The notes under the pieces: generated by a model
Databases searched by the model: none
What the model was told of the DNA's origin: nothing
Seen by the model: the letters and a program-made list of their open reading frames with translations, nothing else
Program-made: the position numbers and the translations under genes
Shown: positions 1-12,366 of the stretch, one piece after another
Layout: each line of letters opens with the position of its first letter
How positions within the stretch are numbered: the first letter of the stretch is position 1
Source of the DNA: Orychophragmus violaceus
Taxonomy: Eukaryota; Streptophyta; Magnoliopsida; Brassicales; Brassicaceae
DNA length: 64,000 bases
NCBI GenBank assembly: GCA_030180135.1
Contig: CM058239.1
Span: 47,131,270 to 47,195,269 of the forward strand
Direction of reading: 5' to 3'

Positions 1-2190
1 GTCGTCGACCGACCAGCTATCTACAATGTCATCCTTGGCACCCCCTGGATCCACGAGATGAGGGCAGTCCCGTCCACCTATCATCAATGCGTAAAATTTC
101 CAACCCCATTCGGCGTATTTACACTGCGAGGAGATCAGAAGATATCCCAAACATGCTTCCGTATCGAGCACAAAATGCGCCGCAAATCACAGGCGTATCT
201 AGTCGCAGAGCCTCGAATCGAGCTACCACCGCCCGATCGGCCGCATAAAGATGCGGTAATACAAGTCAACATCGACATAAGGGATCCCGAGCATTACGTC
301 GGGATAGGAGCTGGCCTCCGCGAAGACCTGCGAGATAAGCTCGTAGAATTTCTCAAGAAAAATGCCACAACCTTCGCATGGACCACCAGTGATATGACCG
401 GAGTCGACCCGACCATCGCGTGCCACGAACTGCACGTCGATCCAATTTTCAAACCAGTCAAACAGAAAAGAAGGAAGCTTGGTCCCGAGCGCGCCAAAGC
501 TGTTAACGATGAGGTAGAACGGCTTTCAAAGGCAGGTTCGATCACCGAGGTGAAGTATCCTGACTGGCTGGCAAATCCCGTGGTGGTAAAAAAGAAGAAC
601 GGTAAGTGGAGAGTGTGTGTAGATTTCCCCGATCTCAACAAGGCATGTCCCAAGGATAGTTTCCCACTGCCACACATCGACCGGCTCGTAGAAGCAACCA
701 CCGGTCACGAGCTGCTATCGTTCATGGACGCCTTTGCAGGGTATAACCAGATCATGATGCACCCTGATGATCGGGAAAAGACTTCCTTCATCACCGACCG
801 CGGCACATATTGCTACAAGGTTATGTCGTTCGGCCTTAAGAATGCAGAAGCGACATACCAACGCCTCGTGAATCGCATGTTTAGTTACCAGCTCGGCAAC
901 ACAAAGGAAGTTTATATTGACGATATGCTCGTCAAGTCCACCTTGGCGGACGATCATATCGATCATCTCACAACATGTTTTGCGAGTTTAAACAAGTATG
1001 AAATGAAACTGAATCCGGCGAAGTGCACGTTCGCGGTCACGTCGGGCGAATTCCTTGGCTACATCGTCACGAGAAGAGGAATTAAAGCAAACCCGAAGAA
1101 AATAACGGCGATCACTGAGCTTCCATCCCCGAAGAGCACCAGAGAAGTTCAATGTTTAACGGGGCGCGTCGCGGCTTTGAATAGATTCATCTCACGATCA
1201 ACTAACAAATGTCTCCCTTTCTAAAATCTCCTCCGAGGGAATAAGAAATTCGAATGGGACGCTAAATGTGAGGACGCATTTCAACAGCTAAAAACCTACC
1301 TCTCCACCCCACCAATTCTGGCCAAACCCGAGGAGGGAGAGACGCTGTATTTATACATCTCTGTATCAACTTCGGCAGTCAGCAGCGTGCTCGTCCGCGA
1401 CGACCGAGGCGACCAAAGACCCATCTTCTACACAAGCAAAATCTTCGACGACGCGGAAACGCGCTACAACACACTTGAGAAGCTCGCGTTAGCCGTCGTC
1501 GTCTCGGCTCGAAAGCTCCGCCCCTATTTTCAGTCACACTCGGTTGTTGTGCTCACAAATCAACCAATCAGGACGATATTGCATAGCCCAAGCCAATCAG
1601 GAAGAATCGCCCAATGGGCAGTTGAGCTAAGCGAATACGATATCGAGTACAAACCCAGAACCAGTGCCAAGTCCTAAGTCCTAGCATATTTCCTAATTGA
1701 ACTACCACCCGAGCTCACCGTAGCCGAAGGACAAGGCCCGAAGGAGAAATGGGTTCTATTCGTGGACGGCTCATCATCAAGAAATGGTTCGGGAGTAGGA
1801 GTCAAATTGACATCCCCGACCGGCGAGTTAATCGAACAGTCCTTCCGTCTAGGATTTCCAGCCTCAAACAACGAAGCCGAATACGAAGCACTGCTCGCAG
1901 GACTGCGACTAGCCGAAGCGGTAGGGGCAAAGCAGGTAGACGCGTTCGCCGACTCACAGCTAGTGGTGAACCAATTCAACGGAGAATACGAAGCAAAAAA
2001 CGAACGCATGGACGCGTACTAAAAATCGTCCAAGAAATCGTCGCACGGATCGGGTCGGTTACGCTAACAAAGATTCCCAGAAGCGAAAGCTCCTCCGCAG
2101 ACGCATTGGCCGCCCTAGCCTCGACTTCAGATCCCGACCTCCGCCGAGTCATCCCAGTCGAGTGCATAGCCCACCGAGCATCGCACCAGA
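1..2190 (+). pseudogene. Tat pol, part 1: protease tail, RT, RNase H, archaeal-type RNase H
   Basis: The frame is open from base 1 and begins with the protease tail (YNVILGTPW). RT follows, with FMDAFAGYNQ near 723-752 and the catalytic YIDD at 913-924. RNase H follows 1225. A second RNase H (LFVDGSSS, NNEAEYEAL, FADSQLVV) spans about 1755-2020. All of these blocks share one frame. It is broken by TAA at 1222-1224 (a Tyr position in relatives), TAA at 1675-1677 (a Gln position), and a one-base frameshift near 2020, after which homology continues in another frame (LKIVQEIVARIG). Another frame change lies near 2180. The start is outside the window. The domain identification is firm; the product is dead. 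Confidence 0.9.
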
Positions 2191-3538
2191 CGAAGATGTA
2201 CTACTTATTACCGAGGAAGAAGAGGGACTGGACGATGCTCATAAAAGCAACGTGGAGGTCATTAAGGACACCGATCCCGAGCATACCTACATCATCGACT
2301 GGAGAGACGAGATCTAAGATTATATACTGACCGGGAAGGTCCCTGAGGATCGTTGGGCAGCTCGCCGGTTGAAAGCCCGCTGCGTGCAATACGTAATGAT
2401 GAAGAACGAGCTATTTCGGTGGAGTGCGTCCAAGGCTCTCTTGCGATGCAAAAACGGACAGGAGATCCAATGGGTCACCGAGCAGACTCACGAAGGAGCA
2501 GGCGGAAATCACACAAGCGGCCGAGCATTAGCCGCAAAGATAAAGCGACATGGTCATTTCTGGCCGACCATGATCACCGACTGCGAAAGCTATGTGGCCC
2601 GATGCGAAAAATGCCAAAGACATGCACCAAGCATACACCAGCCAGCCGAGCTCCTCACCACTGCAGCCACGCCCTACCCATTCATGCGGTGGGCGATGGA
2701 TATCGTCGGACCTCTTCCGGCCTCACATCAAAAGAAGTTCATCCTGATAATGACCGATTACTTTTCCAAGTGGGTCAAAGCTGAATCCTACTCGGAGATC
2801 GAAAACCTCGACGTTCAAAAGTTCGTTTGGAAATACATAATCTGTCGCCACGGTGTCCCTTACGAGATCGTAACCGACAACGGATCCTAGTTCATTTCCA
2901 ATCTTTTCGAAGGATTTTGCGCAAGGTGGAAAATTCGTTTAAGTAAATCTACCCCGAGATACCCACAAGGAAACGGGCAGGCTGAGGCGACCAACAAAAC
3001 GATCATCGACGGGCTAAAGAAACGAATGGAGAGCAAAAAAGGCCTATGGGCCGACGAACTCGACGGCGTCCGTTGGTCTCATCAGACAACACCGAGAACG
3101 TCAACCGGCCAGACCCCTTTCTCCCTCTCCCACGGAATGGAGGCAATGTCTCCCGCCGAGATGTGCGTCCCAACGATACGCCTGAGCATTGCGCCCGAGC
3201 ATGAAGAACTTACCAACAACATGATCATCGACAGCCTCGACCAAGCGAAAGAATTAAGAGACCGAGCAGTCTTACGTCTCCAAAACTATCAACAGCAGAT
3301 CACCCGACACTACAACAAGAAGGTTAGAGGTCGGCGTTTCGTAGAAGGTGACCTCGTCCTCAGAAAAGCATTCGAAAACACACGGGAATACCGAGCAGGG
3401 AAACTCGGCGCAAATTGGGAAGGTCCGTATATCGTTTCAATGATAGTAAAACCTGGCGTCTACGAGCTAGTGACGATGAAGGGAGAAGCCATTCCACGTT
3501 CATGGAATGCGAACAAGCTCAAGAGGTACTACTATTAA
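2191..3538 (+). pseudogene. Tat pol, part 2: integrase
   Basis: This frame carries the His2Cys2 zinc-binding region (HEGAGGNH ... CEKC, about 2487-2620). It then carries a catalytic core with Asp at 2699-2701 (WAMDIVGP), Asp at 2876-2878 (VTDNGS) and Glu at 2984-2986 (GQAEATN). A basic C-terminal domain ends at TAA 3536-3538. Two nonsense codons break it: TAA near 2316 and TAG at 2888-2890, where relatives have Gln in DNGSQF. Integrase would join element cDNA to host DNA in the nucleus. All three catalytic acids survive, so decay looks recent or mild. It lies in a different frame from part 1 because of the frameshifts near 2020-2180. Confidence 0.9.
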
Positions 3539-3648
3539 GCCGAGCATTGCGCCAAAAAAATAAAAAAATATATAAAAAAACGAGCATTTCGCTCCAAACC
3601 GAGCTCGCTATACACGAGTTCGAGTAATATGTAAAGTGAACTACGATC

Positions 3649-3681
3649 GGCTTGATCCCCTTTCGGGGTACGTAGGCAACC
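3649..3681 (+). other. Conserved Tat post-pol hairpin motif
   Basis: GATCCCC is followed by TTTCGGGG and then TACGTAGGCAACC. The CCCC/GGGG arms can form a small hairpin. It lies about 110 bp after the integrase stop. The same signature recurs at 40824-40851 and, degraded, in the LTR at 37567-37597. The function is unknown; an RNA-processing or 3'-end signal is only a guess. Confidence 0.6.
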
Positions 3682-3780
3682 TCTCACGAGGCTCAGCTAT
3701 ATCAATAATAAAATTTTATTAAGTTATACTTGTTTCATTCTCCCAAACAAATCGACATTCTGGCCAAATGCTCGATACAC

Positions 3781-4050
3781 AAGCCGGGCCAAGCTTCCGC
3801 ACAAGGCTGATCGACAGGAAATAAGCCGAACCTGGTTTTCACACAATGTCCCGATCAAACCTTAGGGGTAAGTCGAGCACTTACTCGCACCCGACCCGTG
3901 GGGCACGAGCATAGCCTCAAATCCCACACAACCAAGCCGGGCCCAGTTCCCGTACAAGGACGACTGACAGAAAAAATAAGCCGAACCCAGTTTCGCATAA
4001 CTGTCCTGGTCGGCCTTATGGGGTAAGCCGAGCATTCTACTCGCCCCCAA
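3781..4050 (+). repeat. Tandem repeat, about 153 bp unit, roughly 1.8 copies
   Basis: A unit starting AAGCCGGGCC at 3781 restarts at 3934. Both copies share AAGCCGAACC, a GGGGTAAG block and a CGAGCA block in the same order. It is non-coding and lies between pol and the antisense gene. Tandem repeats in this hypervariable zone are known in Tat/Ogre elements. Confidence 0.65.
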
Positions 4051-4289
4051 CTAACTAATCCAACTTAAAACTTTGCCAAGGACAAGTACGCGGAATAAAA
4101 ATCATAAGTACGCGGAAAATCCCGAGCAAAATCGCAAACGGACGGCCTAAATATTCATTTTATTACTTAAAAAAAAAGAAGAGAGGGGAGAAACAAAGTC
4201 CCGAGCTAATACAAACATGCACAACGCACGAGTCCACTTACAAGCAAGTACAAAATCAAGAGAGAAAGGAAAATTAGATCTAAACAGCC

Positions 4290-7269
4290 TCAGGAGCTCG
4301 ATCTTCGACTCTCAGCTGCATTCTCAGGATCGTCGGTAGGGTCCTCATCCCGATCCTCGCTACTAATTAGCCCAGCCGCTCGAAGACTAGCCGCCGCCTC
4401 TGAAGTCAGGAATGCTTGATTCGAGCCGTGCTGATCTGGAACGAGCATCGGAGGATTTTCCTCGATATGACCCGGGCTGCTAGGAGGAGTCATGACGAAG
4501 TCCTTGTCAACCAAATCGGTGAACTGAAACTCGCCGAGCTCCTGTTTGAAGCGAGCAAAGTCGGAATCAGCTTTCGCTATCTTCTCGGGAGGAACAGTAA
4601 ACCCTTCCTCGACTAGCGTCTTCAGTATGAACGCAACTGCAGCAGCCTGATTCATCATTATCTGCTTTCTCCTCCCGAGCTCCTTCTCTTCATTGGCTTT
4701 CCTGATCTTGGAGAGCCGAGCTTGTGCCTTGCCCGATATACGCTTCCCTTCCTTCAGAACCTCGCGCGTACGAGAAGCCCTGAGCCGAGCACATTCGGAA
4801 GCAAGCTTACCCTCTAAATCGGACACCCGAACACTCAACTCGTCAGCCTTGGCCCGAGCATTCGAGCAATCGGTCAAGCATTGCCTATTCTCGGCATCCA
4901 ACCGAGCATTCTCGGTGGATAGATCAGCCATCTTCTTCTCCAGGTCAGCAACCCTTTCCTCCTCAGCCCTGAGAGAGGAGCGGAGCGCCTCCGTAGTAGC
5001 TGCCACCTCGTGGTACCCCTCGAGCTCAGCGATAACCCTCCCGGCCTTAGCAAGATCCCTCCTCAGCCCGCTAACCATCTTCTCGAGACCAACATGTTGC
5101 ATCTCGTACTCGCAAGGAGAAGATTATAATTGGCCAGACCCTAAAAAAAAAAAGAACCGAATCAAACTAAGCAAACACAAAAAAGAAGGGAAAAGACGAG
5201 CAAAACCCTACCCGAACAAAGTCCTTGGCAGCTGCCTTTTTGCGCTCGGGAAAGTGTGTATGATCAACCGGAGGAAGCGGTCTCGGAGGACTATCTCTCA
5301 GCATGCGTAACAAATCCGCACAAGCTGCCCCGTCACGGACAATTAACCTCGAGCCCTCATACCTCACAGAGAATCCATAGTATGTAAATGCACCCTAACC
5401 CGGTCTGCCTAGGAAAGTAAGACCGGTGATCTCATCTATGTTTGGCATGATGCGGTCATCCTGAGAACCAGCATTCTCGTTTTTTTCCCGACCATCCGTC
5501 TCTTCCCGATCATCGACCTGATCGGTCTCCAAAGGAGTAGTCTCATTAGCAGTTAGGCGCTCAGGAGTTCCATCCCGAGCACCTTCGGTATCGGGAAGAG
5601 CCGCAAGATCCATTCCACCTTCAGGACGCTCGGGGGCTTCAGCCGTTTGAGCATCGACCACCTGCGTAGCAGCGATCCACTTCTTCTTCTTCCTTTTCCT
5701 CTCAGGAGATACCTCCGAAGTATCCGCGGTAGCAGCTACATCCTCGGTTCGCAACCTCTTCTTCTCCTTCCTCCTTTGACTTTTCTCAGCCTTCTCGGCC
5801 TCGACCGCCTCTACCGCAGCACACACCTGACGAAACAAATCTCGATGATACTCGTTCACAAAAAACATCCCAGGAGGAACCTCTCCGACCCATGGAGAAA
5901 ATGGTCGGTTAGGATCCAAGTCAACAGGATTTACCTGCGGTTCGTAGGGATTCCCCTACGCCGCTACAGAACCCTCTTACCGACCAGTGAGGTTTTCCTC
6001 GACGTAGTTTACAACTTCAAGATCCATTTGACCCATCTCTTCTATCGGTTTCCCTCCTTTCGTGTACCGAACAAATGGATGATTGTTATACTCGGTTAAC
6101 GACTCGATCGAACGAAGATGACAACCTGCAAAGATCAAGATTTAAGAAGGCAAACCGAGCAAATAAAAAAGAGGAGAAAGAAGAGAAGGGTATACCTTCG
6201 TCCAGACACTCCACAGATTGCCTAACTTGGTTAGCGTGAACGTCCGACCACTTCAGAATTCCCCGAGCAACAAGCTTTCTGAGATCCGCTAGAAAGTTAT
6301 CCGGTCGAGGAAGAGCGAAAGGATGACGATCTGCAAAAATAGAACAAACATGAGTTAGTCTATTTAGAGGAAAGAGCAAAGCAAAGAATGTTTACCATGC
6401 ATATGATTCCACCGAGTCCTGTATGGCCTCTCCGGGTCAGGGACCGAAGCCGAGTTAACCCGAGCATAGAAATAGCAGTCTTGCCAGTCGTCTATTTTTG
6501 ACGGTTTCCCGACGATAACTTTTTCTCCGAAACGGGTCCTCATACACACAAAGCGGGTCCCAACAGTCGTACTGTTCGTCGAGATTGACGTAATCTCCTC
6601 AAAAAACCGAAGAGTCATATCGACACCACATTTAGAAGCCAGAATCATGGAGCCGACCAGGTTCTGAACTGCCGCCGGAGTCAACTGAGACAGAGCAATC
6701 CGCCTTTCCTCGCAATAGGCAATGAGCAGCTTGGGTAAAGGGAACCTAAGATGATTAAGCTTAAACCAAAAGTCATACAAGCATATCCATCCCTCCGGAC
6801 AATCCCAGGGTCTCTCATTCGGCTCGGGTTTGCGAAGTTCGAGCCGACCAGCGCTCCCAGGAACACAGTTGTCCTTGATCCACTCCAAATCATCGTCCGA
6901 ACACTTCGTTGGCAGAACAGGACGCAAGGGACGCGCCTTCTTCCCTGAACCATCCGAGCGACCTCGTTTTGAGTTTCCCCGAGCCTTCTTAGACCTACTC
7001 GGCTCCAGCACCATCCTGTCGCATCGCGCCTGATCCACTATAGCCACGACCTCCGCCTTCACTGGAAGAGAGCCCAAATTCTGAACCAGCGGGGGAAGGC
7101 TAGGCCGAACACTATTGTCAGGATGATGATTGACAATCTCTGTTCGCGCCGAGCCAGACGAAGAACTCTGCAAAACGGATGAACTAGATTGAACAGAGTT
7201 TCCCTCGGACAACCTCACCGAGTGAAGGTCCTGACCCGAAGACGATGACGAGTTGGATTCGATCCTCAT
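4290..7269 (-). pseudogene. Antisense multi-exon gene of the Tat element (aORF, Transposase_28-like plus coiled coil)
   Basis: The minus-strand model starts at ATG 7267-7269 and has five inferred exons: 6396-7269, 6196-6330, about 5984-6125, about 5209-5934 and 4290 to about 5117. GT/AG junctions are visible at 6395/6331 and 6195/6126. The N-terminal exon is Ser-rich, followed by a block with DCPEGWICLYDFW that resembles the 'putative gypsy type transposon' family (Pfam Transposase_28). The middle has a Lys/Arg-rich KRKKKK patch, a possible nuclear signal. The last exon is a long coiled coil (residues like EERVADLEKKMADL) with an acidic C-terminus. A TAG near 5398 interrupts exon 4, after which the same frame continues (GAFTYYGFSVRYEG). 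Function is unknown; extra antisense ORFs are a described feature of this lineage. Splicing is my inference. Confidence 0.72.
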
Positions 7270-7379
7270 AACTTACAATACAACAACAAAACTAGAGAGA
7301 GAAAGTAAACTCTAGAGAGAAGGGAGAGCGAAATACCTGCAGAAGAAGAGAAATGAAATCGGAGAAGAGCGGAGCGCGA

Positions 7380-7388
7380 TATATATAA
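7380..7388 (-). promoter_or_regulatory. Candidate TATA box for the antisense gene
   Basis: TATATATA on minus lies about 110 bp upstream of the antisense ATG, followed by a pyrimidine-rich leader. Position and sequence suit a Pol II promoter that fires against the element's own transcription. Confidence 0.45.
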
Positions 7389-7650
7389 GCTAAGTGGGAG
7401 GATTTCAAGGCAAGCGCAATGATGACCCCTACGCAACCCTTCAGCTTCCAGTAGTTATAGGTATCATCATTGCAACGGTGCGACTCTTCAGTATCCAGCT
7501 GCTTCCTAAGAAATCTTTTGAGCTCCCCGAGAATGAAACGACAAAACGAGTGGATCAAACTGGCCGACCAGACCTACACCGAATAAATATCGGCCCAACT
7601 AAAACACTGTCAAAATCCGTCGACTTCAAATACTACGAAGATCGTCGAAC

Positions 7651-7663
7651 TGGGGGGGCTTAC
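7651..7663 (+). other. Polypurine tract of the Tat element
   Basis: TGGGGGGGCTTAC lies immediately before the 3' LTR, which starts TGTTATATAT at 7664. It is the expected plus-strand priming site. Confidence 0.7.
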
Positions 7664-8296
7664 TGTTATATATGGGTTTAGCACCCCATCCATTTAGAAG
7701 GTCCAATACTTAATTCTCTGGACAGAGGTTGGCCCAACAGAAGCAAAACGGCCCAAAAAGCAATAAAGGCCCGAACATGTACGCTCAGACCGAGCCAACT
7801 ACCATCGGCTCGGCTCGGCTCGATCCTAGCCGAACGACAGCAAGTCAGCTCGGCTACGCTAACAGCCAAAGGAACGTACGGCTCAGCCCATCTCGTCATC
7901 AAGTACGGCCCAATCCGCACGAGCTCGACAAGCGGTCAACGGCCTGTAAAAAGTACGACCGTATTTTACTATAAATAGGAGTCGTCACTGTACATAAATG
8001 TAACTTTTTGGGGATTTGTGCACTTCTCACTACTTTCTCTCTCTAGAGTAAATATTCCCGAATTGTAGAAACCGAGCTCGTCTTTCGACAAGCTCGGGCT
8101 TTCACTTGAATATGATACCCTCGTTACCGAGCATACCTCTCTCTTCACTACTTAAATACCGAACATTCCTCTCTTAACTCATCGCCAAGCCTAGTCAGTT
8201 TCTCTCGTAGAAAAACTTTGGCCTTCGGACCCGAGCACATCAACTCTCCCGAGCAAGACGGACTCTCAAACCTTTGTGACAAGCTCGGTTATCACA
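7664..8296 (+). repeat. 3' LTR of the Tat element
   Basis: It starts with TG directly after the polypurine tract and ends near CA at 8296, where LINE coding sequence (minus) begins. A TATA box sits inside at 7970. Only one LTR is in the window, so ends are set by TG/CA and by the LINE homology border. Confidence 0.7.
7970..7977 (+). promoter_or_regulatory. TATA box in the Tat LTR
   Basis: TATAAATA lies 306 bp into the LTR, the usual position for the U3/R promoter of a plant gypsy element. Confidence 0.6.
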
Positions 8297-11200
8297 GTGA
8301 TCAAAAGAATCCATCACATCCTGAATCTGAGAGAGTATAGCCTTGTACCTTGGCCAAAGAGAAGGTTTTGAGATAGCATCCACCGCCATCGTACAATTTG
8401 AAGCAATTTGTACATCCGATATCCTTAAGTATTTGAGCCCCTGCATTGCCCACAGAATCGTTCTGAGCTCAGCCACGATTTTATTTTGGGAGCTTGTGAA
8501 AGCCTCCCTGGCATGGAATCAGACAGCTCCTATGTGATCTCGAGCAATCCAAGCTCCTCCACGGTGGTACTGCTTATTTGTCCAGCTTGCATTGACATTA
8601 CATTAGTGACTCCTTGATTTGGTGTCTGCCAGTATCCAAGACCATTTATATTGCTTTGATGATGCCGAGTTCCTTTTTCAGATGTCTCATTGATAACGAA
8701 CCATTCCACAGCTTCATCCAACATTCTTTGTGAAATCATTGAAGCAGTTTCATTTGTTCATGCTAGAAGGATAGCATTTCTGCTCTTCCATACACTCCAA
8801 GGAATACTTGTCCTAACCTCTGCATTCACTGAAGTGTCGTCCATCTTAACCAGTAAGAAGCTTACATTCGTTGTGACCGAATTAGAGAATCCTTGAGCAG
8901 GTCGAGGTATATTCAATTCCGCCATTATGTCGTGAGAATGTGGACAGTGAAACAATACATGCGAGATGGATTCTATATCACTTCGGCACAATTTACACGT
9001 AAGTTCCACCTACAAAGCCCTGGTATTTAAACGGCCAACGACAACCAATGCTTCTGAAACCACTCTCCATAAGAATTTTTTTATCTTTGGTTGGGCCTGT
9101 AACTTTCATAACCTTTGCTTCACTCGATTATGTTCATGTACCTCCATTGGTACTTCCTGAGCAGAGCGTGTTGAGTTTTTTTTTTTCCAAAAGCCAGACT
9201 CCACTCTTGACTGTATATCCTCCATTTTTAGTGAAAGCCCAAATGAATCGATCCATAACATTACCAGTTTGAATGAGAAGAATTCGCTTGACTTCATCCG
9301 GTGGAAACAAAGTAGTTAACTTCTCATTTATCCACTTCCCATCTTAGCGGATCAACTCTTTCACTTTTAAGTCTAGGTCGTATAAACTCTCCTTTTTCAT
9401 AGGTTGACGAGGCGATTAATCCATTAACCATTTGTCTATCCAGACATAAGTAGAGCTCCCATTACCAATTGATTTGTAAAGTCCCTTTTTCAGGAGTTCA
9501 CTTCCATGGAGGATACTTCTCCAAACATAAAATTGTATGTAACCTACTCCACTTTCAAGAAACTCCTTGTTTGAAAAGTATGGACCCTTATATACCCTGC
9601 CTAGCAAAAAATCTGGCTCGCTAAGCAATCTTCACGCTTGCTTTGCTAATAATGCTTGGTTAAAACTTTCAATATCTCTAAAACCCATGCCTCCATTCTT
9701 TTTTTATTTACACATATCTTTCCAAGAAATCCAAGGTATCTTCTTGTTTCCATTACCTGTGTTCCACCAAAAGCTTGTCATAGCACTAGTGATAGTATGT
9801 CATTGATGTTTTGAGAGGCGAAAGCAAGACATAGCATAGACAGGAAGTGCCATTGCTATTGTTTTCAAAAGTATCTCTTTCCCGCCTCATGTTAATGTTT
9901 TAGCATGCCATCCACTTATCGGTTTGTTAAGCTTGTCCCCAATGAACGCTATCAGCTGGTGCTTAGAACCACTGAAGCATTCTGATAAACCCAGGTAGCT
10001 TCCTGCTCCTCCCTCCTGCTCAATATTCAAAAGATCTGCAATCACTTGCTTCATGATCGGATCAATGCCACTGCCGAAGGTAACGGATGCCTTCTGAAAG
10101 TTTATCTCTTGTCCTGATGCATTTGCATACAATTTCAAACAGTGTAAGAACTCTGAACACTCACTTAAGGACGCTCGACAGAGGAACAAGCTATCATCTG
10201 CGAATAATAGGTGTTGGATCGATGGCCAGTTTCCAGCAAGTTTCATTCTTGTTATCTTCTTAACTTCTTCTGCCTTATTCATAACATGTACTAAAGCTTC
10301 CGTTCACAAGATGAACAAAAATGGATAAAGGGGATCCCCTTGGTGAAAACCTATCTCCGGTGTAATATGTCCAAGCGTATGTCCGTTTAGCAAAACAGTG
10401 TAAGACATTGAGCGTGAACAACTCATCACCCACGTTATCCATCGATTATAAAACCCCGTTATAAAACATATCTTCCAAAAAATCCCATTCCACTATGTCA
10501 TATGCCTGTGACATGTCCGTTTTAATATCAATGTAATCATCTTTGTATCTCGGATTTTTTTCCAGACCATGTATCATCTCGTGAGGTATTAGCAGATTGT
10601 CGGATGTCAACCTTCCAGCTACAAAGGCTCCTTGTGTCTGCGATACCAGGCTAGGTAGTACCTTCTTTAGTCGATTGCATAAGACTTTGGATATAATCTT
10701 GTATGACACTGAGCACAAACTTATCGGTCTTAGGTCTGTCATCTTGCTCGGATAAGATGTCTTTCGCAACAAGCAAATCTGTGTGAAATTCCAATCCGAA
10801 GAAATGCTACTCGACTGAAAGAACTCCTTAGCCTCCGAGATGACCTGAAGCTTAATTATCTCCCAGAAACTTTGGAAAAAAATTTCAGTCATACCATCCT
10901 CCCTAGAGGCACTATCTCCTTTGATTCCTTTTAACAGTTTTTTGAATTTCTGCATTTTGATCAGATCACGATTCATACGCCCAGTCACTCTCGTGTTAAA
11001 GCCATTAAGCAGTTCTGTAGCAGTAGCTGGCCGAGAATACTGAATCAAGTTGGTAAAGTATTCCATTGCTAGTGTTCCTTTAGCCTCCTCATCGAAATGA
11101 TCCACTCCATTTTGATCAACCAATGAAGCTATTTTACTCTTCATCTTCCTTGCCCTTATTATAAAAGAACCTCGTATTCTTATCACCATGCTTGAGCCAA

Positions 11201-11703
11201 TTCACTCCACCTTTCTGTTTCCAGTATATCTCTTCCTCTTGATAAAACTTGGCTATCTCCTTTTTTAAGGTAGTCATATGTGCTACATTCGGATAACGTT
11301 TTGAACTTTCCACTTCAATATCAGTACGAAGACGAGTAAGAAGACTATGTGAGTTATACTTAGTGCGTCTTTTCCATCTAGATAATTCCTTCCTGTCTAT
11401 TTGATATTGAACTTGTACATGTGCTCCCCAACGTATGCATATTCCAACCTCTACGGGTAATTTCCAAAACCTCCGGCTTAGCACACCATCGCTTGTCAAA
11501 TTTAAACCGAATTCTCATACTTGAATTTGCTGTAGCTATCTTGGTAAAGATAGGCTTGTGATCAGACCCTAAACGTTCCAAATATTAAGTGGTTGTTCGA
11601 GGAAGCAATCAGAACCATTGTGTGTTGCCAAAGGCTCTGTCTAAACGGCACTTAATCCAGATATTTTCTTTCTCTCCATCTACCATAATCTCTCTCATGC
11701 CGC
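8297..11703 (-). pseudogene. LINE ORF2, part: endonuclease C-term, reverse transcriptase, zf-RVT, RNase H-like
   Basis: Read on minus from 11703, the endonuclease tail comes first (CRLDRAFGN, then GSDHKP). The RT follows, with SRDNxDGMTE-like and LRPISLCS motifs (about 11190-10446) and LLFADDSLFL near 10200. A zf-RVT cysteine/histidine cluster (CKLC ... HVLFHC) lies near 8900-9000, and an RVT_3 RNase H-like tail (AELRTILWAM) lies at 8476-8297. Several stops and frameshifts separate these pieces. The product would be the ORF2 polyprotein that performs target-primed reverse transcription. The last codons before 8297 are cut by the Tat LTR. Confidence 0.85.
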
Positions 11704-11708
11704 CCCAT
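11704..11708. repeat. Target-site duplication CCCAT, left copy
   Basis: CCCAT at 11704-11708 and again at 17831-17835 directly flank the Athila-like element. Five bases is the normal gypsy footprint. Confidence 0.92.
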
Positions 11709-11711
11709 TGA

Positions 11712-11747
11712 TATATCATGGTTTTCTAGGTTTTCAACCATGATATA
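11712..11747. repeat. LTR-terminal inverted repeat (hairpin)
   Basis: Arms TATATCATGGTT (11712-11723) and AACCATGATATA (11736-11747) pair perfectly over 12 bp with a 12-base loop. The hairpin starts 3 bp inside the LTR. The 3' LTR repeats it near 16677, and the second Athila-like element has a 10-bp version at 55098-55134. Confidence 0.8.
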
Positions 11748-12366
11748 AGTGTATATATTAAGTCATTAACTTTTATTTGGAGTCTTCTTAGTCCGTTGCA
11801 GGTTTAGGTACGTTTGGAGCTTATCTGGAGATTCTGGGAGCTTTTGGAATGATTTTGCAGCATACATGGATTTCACAGAGTTCACTGGGTGCGTTGGCAC
11901 TTGGTGTCGGTCGACACCACTAAAGGAAGAAATTCTTGCGCGTCAAAAATACAACTTTTGGAGATTCAATATTTACCCAGAAGTTCCCCATATTTACAAG
12001 AAGACCCAAAACGTGTTTTAGCTATTAATTAGGTTTTACAGCCACTTGTTAGGCTAAGTTTGATTTTATAGATTATTCTATTAGATTAGGAGATTTGGGG
12101 CTGGTCTTGTTCTCAAGACATACTTGATTTTGAACCCATTTTCTTACTCTTTTGGTTTTATATATGATATCTAGTTCGACTATGTCTTTTGTGATGATCG
12201 ATATGTCTGAGTAGATCTCTTGTTAGGTTAAGGATTCTCGTTAAGGATTTCAAGGAATGTTAGAGTAATTGATTAATTTGGATTCATCATCTAGTTCTTT
12301 ATCTAAATCGTTCTTAACACTTAATCTAAATTGGCCATTTAGAATACTGATATTAGGTTGATTTTC

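Larger units (their letters stand above)
1..8296 (+). mobile_element. Tat-lineage Ty3/gypsy LTR retrotransposon, 5' part outside window
   Basis: The domain order is protease tail, reverse transcriptase, RNase H, a second archaeal-type RNase H, then integrase. This is followed by about 3.7 kb with an antisense gene, a polypurine tract and a 3' LTR. The second RNase H and the antisense ORF between pol and the 3' LTR are hallmarks of the plant Tat group. The 5' LTR and gag lie left of the window. The 3' end interrupts a LINE, so the element inserted into it. The exact LTR end is uncertain by a few bases (CA at 8294 or 8296), and the target duplication cannot be tested because the left junction is missing. 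Pol is broken, so the copy is not autonomous. Confidence 0.88.

Noticed and set aside
1674..2009. Minus-strand ORF across the RNase H region
   Set aside because: Shadow of the sense frame; Ser/Ala-rich composition mirrors GC-rich pol codons.
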